Of a stretch of DNA of 64,000 nucleotides, positions 11,875 through 22,348 are shown piece by piece. A program made the position numbers and the translations under genes. Each line of letters opens with the position of its first letter. Position 1 is the stretch's first letter. A model generated the notes under the pieces. It searched no databases, was not told the origin of the DNA, and was given only the letters and a program-made list of their open reading frames with translations. The stretch lies in NCBI GenBank assembly GCA_003290165.1, contig QNQO01000650.1, positions 62,001 through 126,000 of the forward strand, written 5' to 3'. This stretch comes from Berberis thunbergii (taxonomy: Eukaryota > Streptophyta > Magnoliopsida > Ranunculales > Berberidaceae).

Positions 11875-13168
11875 CCTTTTACTTTTTTCCTTTCTCTCTC
11901 AAAATATCTGTGTGTTTCTTAGAGGAGGATCCAAATTCACAGTCTGAAACCCTAGAAATGAGATCGAATGGAAAAAGTAGAAATTTGATATTTCAATTCA
12001 AAATTTGCTTTCGAGTTTGAGTTGGGGGAGAAGAGAACGTTTTCTTTCTTTCCTCAGCAAGAAATGTGAAAGGAACGAATGATCGAATCGAATTGAGTAC
12101 CAACCAAGTATTTCTTTCGTGATGCTAAAAACGAAAAGAAAACCAAAAATATATATATTGCAGCAAAACATGTCTGAGCCCGGGTTCGAACCGGGGACCT
12201 CTAGTGTGTGAGACTAGCGTGATAACCGACTACACCACCCAGACTTGATGGTGGTCTAGCTAAAATACCTAATCTGTCCATTTAGTTTTGTTGTGTGTTC
12301 TTTGTTTTCCCATTTTTAGGTTGGTGTGCCAGTTCTCTTGCGGAATCCATTGGGAAATATGTGATAGGAATTTTTGTTGGTGGAGCTCAATATTGATGGT
12401 TCGAACCAGTTCTCTCCAACTTATTGACTCTCTGAAAAATGAAGGGTGGGTATTAGTGTTGCAACTCAAGAGGGATTATTTTCAATTTTACTGCCTCCAA
12501 CCTACCGTTCTTTGGATGAATCTGAACTATCAGATCCATGTCAAGAAATCTAATTCAATGACAAACCTGAACTAGATCATATTTGTGAATGACATGTTCT
12601 AAGCTACCCAGGCTGGCTAGAATTTTCGTTGACTATAGTCTGCTTCAGGTACGCATCATTCCATATAGCATGAATTGGCATTGGTAAAAGATGATAATGT
12701 ATTTATTATAGCTACAGAACAGAAGCAAATGAGTTTCGTACAAAAGAAAGCAAATGGTTTAGATCTACTCTCACATTAAAAGCATCCGTTGTTATTCAGT
12801 CAGGTTAAACACAAAGAAACATCTTTGGCATGAACAATGTCATCATCTAGTATTCATGTAATGGTACAGATTGGTAGCTAGAAGCCCATAATGCATCTCA
12901 GATTAACCATTGCTACGTTTGAAGTTTTGAGGCAAGAAAAAGAAAGATGGTTCACGCTGATGATGCTCTAAAAAGCTTGCAAAATACACTGCAATTTCAC
13001 TTATGCATCGTTTACCACACACTGGATTCTCTTGAAATGGTTAGGCTGTTCTGTTATTAAAAGCTTTTCAGCAGATCACGCTACAACTAGCATTCACAAG
13101 AACACTAAAAAAGACAGAAAAAACTAAATCTTCCAATCTTCTAAAGGTATGAATGCTTGATAGGTTGA
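11875..13168. other. Spacer between the PRA1 gene and UPP copy A
   Basis: Holds the PRA1 promoter and leader side, the tRNA-Val gene, and the 3' flank of the first uracil phosphoribosyltransferase gene. No further exon is recognised at 12250-13168. Confidence 0.4.
12171..12244 (-). tRNA. tRNA-Val (anticodon CAC)
   Basis: Read on the minus strand it starts GTCTGGGTGGTGTAGTCGG and ends GGGCTCAGAC plus discriminator A. The acceptor stem GTCTGGG pairs with CTCAGAC with one G-T pair. The T arm carries GGTTCGAACC, the polymerase III B box. The anticodon stem CTAGT/ACTAG encloses a loop with CAC. No intron. This is a normal nuclear valine tRNA that reads GUG codons; the CCA end is not encoded. Confidence 0.95.
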
Positions 13169-16100
13169 TTAAATCATTATGTTTGCTGCATGCTTTTTCA
13201 GTGCTTCATTTGTGGTGCCAAAGCTACGATCTCCAGCATCTCCCAATCCAGGAACTAACATCCTGAAAATACATTTATCTCAAAGTGAAATCAAGGATAA
13301 CAATGAAATCAACTCATCAATTACATGCAAACCAAAACCAAAAAGAACATACCCCTTTCCAGTCAGAATAGGATCAATAGCTCCTGTGTATACATGAATC
13401 CTGCAAAATAAAGTATAAAATATTTTTCCACTGGTTTTGATGGTAAAACAATAACCACATTACCGAGTTAACAGTATTTTACCCCGGGAATTTCTCGCTG
13501 AGCTTTTGAAGAGGGGGATTAGCAGCTAGAACCGATACCTAGCATGGAAAACATGTGAAATATCGTAACTGAACTCTTCAATCTAAAACCAGAGATTTTT
13601 AACTTCATTTTCTTTAGAGAAGTGAGTGTGGATGAGGGATGAGTTCGGATGCAATTGGAACTTGGAAGTGTCACAAACAAAGCAAAGGTCAAACCCCACT
13701 GTGTTTCTCCACCCACTCCATATTTTGATGCAGAGGCTGAAGCTCCTCAATTGCTTGAGTGAAGGGTGGATAACAAAAGATAGTTTAAAGTTTAAACTAC
13801 AATGAGAATCAGAAAGCATTTGATTTTTCCTTCTGACAAATACAAAGGACTTCAGTTCGGTGATAAACAAAGTTATCAATATTTTATTTACCAATTTGAT
13901 CTGTCCATTGGCAACTCCACGATCCTTCAACAAGTCTATTGCTGTGACCATTGTGTTACCTGAATCCAATTCAATAAGGCAGTGAATTATAATATTATGG
14001 ACTCAATATCTTTTTCCAAGTACGATGCTATTAAGATCTTCATACAACATTTATAATGTACTCTAAATTTTTCATAAGTGGGCATTAAATATACACCTGT
14101 TGCCAGCATAGGGTCTACGATGAGCACACGAGATCCTTCTGGGAGCTTATCAGGTAATCTGTTCAACAGAAACAGCACCACAGACATAGGAGTCAATAAT
14201 AAAGGCCTAGGTTGATCAACAGAAGAACAAATGGTTCGGAACAAGGATGAATGAAGAGATAAAAGAAAAGAAAGCTAGTTTTACTAGGGCATTGTTCATC
14301 CAACTTTTGAAGTAATCATCACTGTTTTTAATGTGAGCAGCATTAACAAAGAAATTTATGACACTAGCGAAGGCATCTGTCAGATGGAGAAATTTAAGAG
14401 ATAAACATTCTCTTACTTGTTCAAATAAACAGTTGGCTGGAGTGTCTCCTCATCTCTGCAGAGTCCTGCATACACGAATAAACCACATTACCAACTATTA
14501 ACAAAAAAAATTACTACATTGTCATGGTAAAGATATTTCAAAAAACTAAAAAGGTCAACCAACATAGAGAGATCTATAAGCTTGTAACAACAACAATTTA
14601 ATTATATGAAAATAATAGATTTCATTTCTCTGAATTTTAAATATATTTATGATTATCACGTCTTACCCAAATGATAGGTTTTTGTTGCGGGCAAGATTGA
14701 TGATGCATACTCAGCAAGAGCAAGACCAGCTCTCAAGATGGGGATGATCTGTTGGGTATACATCCAAGTAGAGTGAGAATTCCAAATGGAATGATTTTAC
14801 AATACAGAATGACACAAACTCAAAATAATTAACCCTCAAAAAGTTCCGGCAAATCTTCAAAAGCAAAGCAAAATGTTAGAGTAGGTTGTCTCTTTAACAC
14901 TTGTTTTGCAGTGATAACCAATCATATTGCGTTAAATTATAACATGATAAAAACCAGAAATAAAAATAATAATAATAACAGGTCAATCCACTAACCACTA
15001 CAGGCTCCCTGGAATCAACATATTCAACCGAAGCAACACCCAGTGGAGTCTCAACCTCTCCAGTGACAGTTGGCTGGCAACAAAGAAAAGGAATTGTCAG
15101 CTCATCCGTAGGTCAAAAAAAAAAAAAACAAGAAACAGTACACAAGCTGGTTTTCTGACCGCAACAAATGTTGAGAAGAAAAAATGATCTGGGCTATTAT
15201 TAAACAAAGATCACTTGTGAATTATTATAACAAAACCATAAAATTCAGTACCAATGAAACTTGAGAAATTGTTGATGCGTAACCACCGCCAAGTCTCGAT
15301 GAAAGATATATAAACCAATGTTATGAACCAACCAACTCTCCCAAAAGCCCGAGCTGTTCAGGAGGGGAAGGTCCATAACAAGGATCGTAACAAACAATTC
15401 AGCTGATACTTTGCACTTTGAAGCAGACAGCTCTAAGTGATCTAGGGCCTAAATCACTTATCATAGGCAGTGAGTCATATGAGTAGCATCATGTGGAAAT
15501 AATGTGGACTTACCAACCAATCCCTTGTGGCTTCATAGATAAGTAGTCTCCCGAGTTCCGCCATTGCATTCTCTGATCAATAGAATGATACATATGTTAA
15601 TAACATCCAAAGATTCAAACTTACATACCAATGCTTTAGCTTAAATGTCCATATGTATGGTTCAATAAGCTGGTTAAGGTGGTTTGATTCGGTTTTCAGT
15701 ACAAGTATTAAGATTTAGCTTAAACTGCTACTTCATAAGATACAAATTTGCATATATCAATAACTGCTACATTTAAAACAAAAAATCCATGAATTAATAA
15801 AATTCCCTAAGAATAAATCTCAAATCTACCCACTATATCTGATACAATGGCTGGATCCAAGGCAATGAAATGAACAATTACTGAAATCATACGATTCATT
15901 GACACATTAAGCTGACATTAATCTTGATTTCTATTTTCCCTAATTTTCTAAATCAAAGGTCTAAATAGTGGATAAAAAGCAATCAAAGTTTATCAAGTCC
16001 TTATATTATTTTCCCTCTTTAAAAAAAAATCACACAGAAGACCTAGAATACTCACTAAATACAGAGGAAGGAGTCTCTTTGTTTCTGAGAATTGATAACC

Positions 16101-16649
16101 AATGCTTGATCAGTGGATGATGCGGAACAAACACCTAAAAGTAAATCCCATCAAAATCAGAATTCTACAATAAAATCAAAGGGTTCTATCCAAAACAACA
16201 AAAATAAGAACTAGGCATGTAGCGAACCAGCGTTTGATCGTCTGAAACCGATATCTTCTCAATAGCAGTTTGATTCATCAGAATAAAGCTATAGCTAGTC
16301 CCATTTTCCTTTGAGCAAAGCAATGGAGAAGAACCAGAAAGCTGCGAATTGGCCATTGGCAACTGACAGAAAGAGGAGAGAGATTAGGGATTCTAGATTT
16401 TGAACTAGAAGAACATACTACAATTTTTTTGACAAAATCAACCAGAGAAGATAAGCAGCAAGCAGAAGTAGTGGTAATAGTAGGGGGTACCTCACCTCCT
16501 TTATTGATGATTCGACAACCAGAAGAGAAGTGCTTAGGCCGGAAGTGAAGGAGGGGGGTCTGCAGGAGATACTTAGCAGCGGGGCATGGGGAAGCCATGC
16601 AGCAAGAAAGAGAGGGTATTTGTAGAGGAGAGGAAGCCATGCAAGACAT
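13169..16649 (-). CDS. UPP: Uracil phosphoribosyltransferase, plastid type, tandem copy A
   Basis: Twelve exons give 322 residues: 16491-16649, 16228-16362, 16056-16134, 15514-15572, 14996-15073, 14667-14748, 14417-14465, 14097-14158, 13892-13959, 13483-13538, 13353-13400 and 13169-13262. The enzyme converts uracil plus PRPP to UMP in pyrimidine salvage. Exon 1 is Ser/Pro/Cys-rich, as in a plastid transit peptide. Landmarks are PHHPLIKHWLSILRN, IIPILRAGLALAEYASS, CRDEETLQPTVYLNKLPDKL, the PRPP loop VLIVDPMLATG, and the uracil-binding end YTGAIDP..VPGLGDAGDRSFG. Two oddities: the PRPP motif continues ATG-N-T (Asn about residue 236) where copy B and the family have ATG-G-T/S; and after SFGT, the usual end, there are 14 extra residues (TNEALKKHAANIMI). 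The intron 2 donor GTTCGC is weak, and the exon 1 donor (GAG|GTACCC) was chosen because only it keeps frame. Intact and probably expressed; activity uncertain. Confidence 0.88.
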
Positions 16650-16767
16650 GAGCTCTGAATGGAAACAAATTAAACATGGAATAGTGTAGGGACACCACAC
16701 ACACACTTCCCCCATTTGTCTGTCAGACGGGGAAATATTCACTTCCAACAACATCCATTTTGGTTTG

Positions 16768-16930
16768 TCTAAATGGCGAGGGAACCAGCGAGGGAGGGGG
16801 TTGGAGCCGTTCACCACCCCTCGAGATGCATGAAATTTCCTCAAAATATGCGCTTTCACGCATCTTGAGAGGGATAAACGGCTTCACCCCCTCCCTAGCC
16901 GATTTCCTCGTTGGTTCCCCGCCATTTAGA
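16768..16930. mobile_element. Foldback MITE upstream of UPP copy A
   Basis: A near-palindromic 163-bp element. The left end TCTAAATGGCGAGGGAACCA matches the inverted right end TGGTTCCCCGCCATTTAGA, and the match runs inward through AGGGAGGGGGT..GCCGTT.. to the centre near 16850. It lies about 120 bp upstream of the copy A start codon, so it may be in or next to the promoter. No clear target duplication was found. Confidence 0.7.
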
Positions 16931-17084
16931 ATTTCCCATTGAATGTATTGAAGCCTTATCATAATAACACATTTTTTATGGAAAGAAAATAACTAATATT
17001 ATATTGATATTTCCTGGGTATCATCATGCGTTTAAGATCATAAGAAAATGTGGTAATAATAAATTTTCTTCTATGAACACTCTA

Positions 17085-17214
17085 GGGTTCGAGGGAGGGG
17101 TGTAATCACTCATCCACCTCGAGATGAATGTCAGCACACATCTCCATGACAATGCACTCATCTCATGGAAAATGGGTGGTTACAACCATCCCTCGCTCCT
17201 TTCCCTCGACCCCT
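17085..17214. mobile_element. Second, more degraded foldback element
   Basis: The left arm GGGTTCGAGGGAGGGGTGTAA and right arm (inverted) GGGGTCGAGGGAAAGGAGCGAGGGATGGTTGTAACCAC form an imperfect inverted repeat around a CTCGAGATGAATG / CTCATCTCATGG centre. It resembles the element at 16768 in its G-rich arms. Confidence 0.5.
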
Positions 17215-17911
17215 AACAAAGCTCTAGAACCAATAAAACAAGGGAGAAGAAAAACTTAAGGGTTCAACATTGGATAAAGGGCAGATGTTTATTTTCAACT
17301 AAGAGATTAGATTGAGATTTGCACTTTATCAAGACAATACAGAATGAGAATGTCTGCGATTAGATAAGCCTTAGATGGATGAAAATAGATGTCCCCGTAG
17401 ATCTATATTATTAATTTAAACCTTTTTTTTTACCCAAAGTATCAATACAATATAGGTCAATTAAAAAGAAGAAAAAGGAGATGACTTGGTTTCCCAAAAA
17501 GTTTTAATCAGAAAGAGTATAAAACGCAACATGAGATAAAAAGGAACAGAATCATAAGTATTAGCCTAGTAGGCAGTAATCATTTATACGAGAAGATGCA
17601 AGGTAAGACGGGCTAATAAGAACGCTCTCACTTAGGTCTTTCATTTCGCCATTGCAATTGCACTGTGGCATCAGTATCTCTTCCTCAGCTGATTGATTTT
17701 GCATGAATCGACTTGCACTCCCGCAAAATAAACTTAATCTAAAACCAGAACACTTTGCTTACGTGGAAACAAACCCATCAAGAAAAACGGCTAATTACAA
17801 AACCAATCGCATGGATATTACTTGTTCTTCTAACAAAAAATATAGACAGCTAACAACTATCTGACAGTTTCACGAACATTTTCCAGAGTAGAGCACGATG
17901 GTTATGATGAT

Positions 17912-20900
17912 TTATGTGCCAAAGCTACGATCTCCAGCATCTCCCAGTCCAGGAATTATAAATCTGTAAAGTACATATCTGTTAGTACACACAAATGACA
18001 TGTAGTAGCCGAAGCAAACCACTTAAAAGAGAACTAACCCTTTTTCATCTAAAGTAGGATCGATAGTCCCCGTGTATACATGAAGCCTGAAAATAAAGAA
18101 ATGCTTTAGTAATTATTATTTGCAAGGGGGAAATAGCCCTCTTTATGATAGACATAAGCAAATGGACAAAATTTTACCCGGGAAACTTTTCACTGAGCTT
18201 CTGAAGAGCTGGAGGAGCAGCTACAGCAGACACCTGTCATATATAAAGGGCATCAAGCCTCAATAATTGAGCTCCTTCAGGTTAAGGGACACAAAGTTAT
18301 AATTTGAGGATCTCAGTGATAGGATCTATGTTCAGAGTTTCAATTCTTGAATAACTACAGAGCAAATGTACAAATCATCCAGCCAATTCAGGATAGCACC
18401 CCAAGTTCCTGACCACCTTACTCAGGAAACCAGGTAAAAAAGTTGCTCAAAGGATAACCTTACAGGTTCTTTTAAAAATTCAGGAAAGGACGTTTTCTCG
18501 ATGTAACTTTTGAATGATAATAATAGTGACAGTGCATTTACCACTTTAATCTGGTTGTTTGCAACTCCACGATCCTTCAACAAGTCGATTGCCGCAACAA
18601 GTGTGCCACCTGAAGCTCAAAGCCACTTGGATGTATCAGGCTTTCAAAATTTTAGGTAAAATGCAGCAACGAAATATCATTATGCTGTAAGAGAAAACAG
18701 GCGTTTAAATTAACTTGAAAAAATAAATGAGGGAAGCACGCATCAAATTGGATAATACCTGTTGCCAGCATAGGGTCTACGACAAAAACACGTGATCCTT
18801 CAGGGAGCTTATCAGGTAATCTGCCAAAAAGTTTAGTTTTAAAAACTCCAGAAATCTTCAATGATAAGCTACATATAGATCAACTAAATTGATGATGGTG
18901 ACCAAAAGAGAACTGCAAAGCAACCTAGTTACTGTTCTAGTCTTTTACAGGTTTCAAAGCTATTGGAAATCAATTTTAAAACATATCTCCCTAATTTATG
19001 ATTAAAAGTGGTAAGCCCTTCGTTGAAAACAACAACAATTTATTCAAGAAAAAAATAATTGGAGTACAAGGAGTTATAGTTCTCAATGATTGAGATAATG
19101 CTCCAAAGTCCAATGTGCTGATCAACTGATGAAAGACTAACATGATCATGATACGGAATAGTCTTTGATGCTCTTTAAGAACAAGAACTTAATGTCAATA
19201 CTAAATTTTCCCTCAAGAAGGTTTAAAAAGTATACTCAATCTAGGAGAGGAAAGTCTAAAAAGGCAAATACCAACTTCAGTGGCCCAGTGGATTTTAAAC
19301 AACCCCCATTAGAGGATCAGATCTCATAGTGCCCTGGGTTCACCTGTCCTGGGTTAATCTTTTTTTTTTTAGTTTAATCAAGTATTTACGTTCTACCGTA
19401 AGTATCTTATCATAGTATATCATCTACTTCAATGTCTAAGTCCAGTTTTTTTTTTAAATAAATATATATATATATATGTGTGTGTGTGTTATCAGGGCGG
19501 ATGTGAAGAAGGTGATGGCATTAGACAACTAACAATAGCCATCACAGAACCTGAAAAATACCTCGATAAATAAAATAGAGTAAAAACAAATTTTAGTAAA
19601 GAGACAATCCCTTACTTGTTCAAATAAATAGTTGGCTGAAGCGTCTCCTCATCTCTGCTAATTCCTTTATTGAAAAAAATAAACAAATTACAACATTAAG
19701 AGATAGACATGACGTTATGACTTAATTACAGAAATACATCAATGTATGATAAGTAGATTGGTAAATATTACAATTTGGAGCACATTTTGCAGGTATCATA
19801 AAAGGAGAGCAGATGGTAGCAGCTATAACCAGGTAACTAGTTCTGTGTTAATGTGTTCAAACAGGCTTTATCATCTGACCAAGACGAGGCCACCATACAG
19901 GAAGGAATTTGTGAAGTCATTAATTATAGGAAAATAAATTTGATGCCAAATTTCATTACATATAACAAAGTTCTTCCCCTGATCCCCTCTATGATATCAG
20001 GAGTGTTATTGCCTTACCTAAATGGTAGGTTTTCGTTGCAGGCAAGATTGAAGATGCGTGTTCAACAAGAGCAAGGCCAGCTCGCAAAATGGGAATAATC
20101 TGCCAAAGCATACCAAGGGTGAGTGGAATTTCTCAATATAATAAATTCAAAGTACAAATTTTACAACTTTTTTGCGCTTCAATTATTTCCATGGAAAAGA
20201 GAAGGTTTTATCGAAGTTATATTTCATTGGAAAAGCTTATCAGAATATGTAACAAGAAGAGCTAGAGTAATTAATCACCAGGCTGACACCTAACCATACT
20301 GTGTCAACACCTAACATGAGAATTAAGTGAGCAAGGCTGCACACTAACCATGACAGGCTCCCTTGGATCGATAAATTCAACTGCAGCTACACCCATTGGA
20401 GACTGAATCTCTCCTGTGACAGTAGGCTGGCACATAAAACCATACAATTATAAGCACATAACTGAAAATAAGCAACTCTAATTTAGCAATTATAGACAAC
20501 GGTAACAATCAATGAATATTTTCATAACTAAAATAAGTCTGACTGTCTAACTGAAGCATATGTACCAAAATCTTATGGTAGGAGGAATGAGAAGAGACTA
20601 GAGAGAAGGTTCAATAATCAATATTAGAGTAACGGCAAAATGTGCAAGGAGTGGCAACCTTGAATGTATTTAAACCCCATTACAACCACATTCCAGTTAA
20701 CATGAAGGAATTCAAAGACATCTCTTTAAAAGAAGGATAAGGGATTCCAATTCCAAAGAGTCAATAACACTTCCATAATCACATTGAAGCCTCATTATTT
20801 GAGATTCAAACATTGTGCTCTCACCGTATGGTCCAAAAAATGGCAAAAGAAGCCAACTTCCATAGGACTTCCCTTTGGAGAAAGCCTAAATGGGTGACTC

Positions 20901-22348
20901 CAACACCTCAAGATATACACCCATCAAACATCCCAAAGAGAAATAACAAGTGACTCCAAATGCTACTCCCCCAAAGTGAAGGAAGAGATGCATGCAACTC
21001 TCAATCATTGAGGCACAAACAGATCAAATCACATACTGTTTGAGTAAGGGTCAAGAGCCTGACTCGAGTTTGTTACTAAAAGTGGCAATATCTACGAATT
21101 TCTTGGTCTCACTTCCGTTTCACCTTAGTCAAATCATGTATTATGTGTTTTCCTATGTACAAAACATTTAGGCAAGTTCACAACCAATGCCACCAAAATG
21201 AATTAAACAAAATTGCATGCTCATGTACTATGAAGAAAGAAGTAGCTACAAATCCCAAAGAATATCTTAAATGAACTTACCAACCAATCCCTCGAGGCTT
21301 CATAGATAAGCAACCTCCCAAGCTCCGCCATGGCACTCTCTTCTCATAAGAAAAATGCAAAAATTAATCCCCCAAAGAAGAAATCTAAAGGGAGGTGGAA
21401 GTGGGAAACTAAGATTGCCATATTTAACCAAAATTATAGTTATAATCTTGGTCGACAGATTTGAGAGCTTCTGGCTAGCATGGGAAGTTTCCCAAGATTA
21501 TCATTGGGTTTTTGTAATGTAGTTGAAGCATCCACCAAATGCCTTATTTTTTGACATTCACCAACCAAATGGAGCACTGTTGTAATTCACAATTTTGGGT
21601 CCCTATTTTGATAGACATTGAAAATTTTCTTTACATAGATATCAAGGTAAAAGTTGAAGGAAACAAGCTATCTTTTCTACAGAAAAAAAGGAAAAAGAAG
21701 GATAAATATTGCTATAAATCATAATGGAATCTATAAATGCAAGCAAAAGTTATATAAGTAGCACATATACCAGTATAATGAATTGTGAAAGCAAAGTAGC
21801 ATCGCTGTAATTTTGAAATTGGAGGGAATGAAATACGAATACTCACTGAAGTGAGGGCAAGGAGTGTGCTCGTTCCTGAGAACTGAAACCCAATGCTTGA
21901 TCAACGGATGAGGCGGAACGAATACCTAATTGAAATAATCCAAATTAGAAAGACAGAGTTTTTGTTATCCAATTAGGGATTAGAATGAAAGAAAGATTGA
22001 ACAAACCAGCATTCGATCATCAGTAGTGACATTGGGTCTATCGGTGGCAGCTTGAGCTTTCATAACTACGAAGCTACCTCCTCGACTTCTTCCATTCGAA
22101 TGAACAAGTGGAGGAGTCGCCATCAGTGGAGACTGCCACAGAAAAACACCAAACCAAATCAAATTTACATTTACATTTACTAGGGTTTCGATTTTAAAAG
22201 AAAGATAATGGCGTGCAAAATAATGTTATGTTACCCTTTGGGGAAAATTGAGGAGGAGTGGAGGCAAAGCGGTACAAGTAGAACAAACGTTTTGGAGAGA
22301 AGTTCTCGGAGGGCCGATTTTAAGCCGAGACGTAACGGGGCACGCCAT
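17912..22348 (-). CDS. UPP: Uracil phosphoribosyltransferase, plastid type, tandem copy B
   Basis: Twelve exons give 290 residues: 22235-22348, 22007-22132, 21847-21925, 21281-21339, 20349-20426, 20018-20099, 19616-19664, 18759-18820, 18542-18609, 18178-18233, 18039-18086 and 17912-17963. The start MACPVTSRLKIGPPRTSLQ and following Ser/Pro-rich stretch suggest a plastid transit peptide. Landmarks are VFVPPHPLIKHWVSVLRNE, IIPILRAGLALVEHASS, RDEETLQPTIYLNKLPDKL, the intact PRPP loop FVVDPMLATGGTL, and the uracil site YTGTIDP..GFIIPGLGDAGDRSFGT, where the protein ends as usual for the family. It makes UMP from uracil and PRPP. Exons 3 to 11 have exactly the same lengths as in copy A (79, 59, 78, 82, 49, 62, 68, 56, 48), so the pair arose by tandem gene duplication. 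One note: GISRDE, where copy A has GLCRDE. This copy looks like the conventional enzyme. Confidence 0.92.
19459..19490. repeat. TA/TG microsatellite
   Basis: An (AT)n run passes into (GT)n within an intron of UPP copy B. Confidence 0.8.

Larger units (their letters stand above)
16650..17911. other. Spacer between the two UPP genes, with foldback elements
   Basis: Contains the upstream region of copy A, two foldback elements (16768-16930 and 17085-17214) and the 3' flank of copy B. No coding exon seen. Confidence 0.4.

Noticed and set aside
16723..16962. Open frames on both strands between the UPP genes
   Set aside because: They are produced by the palindromic foldback element at 16768-16930.
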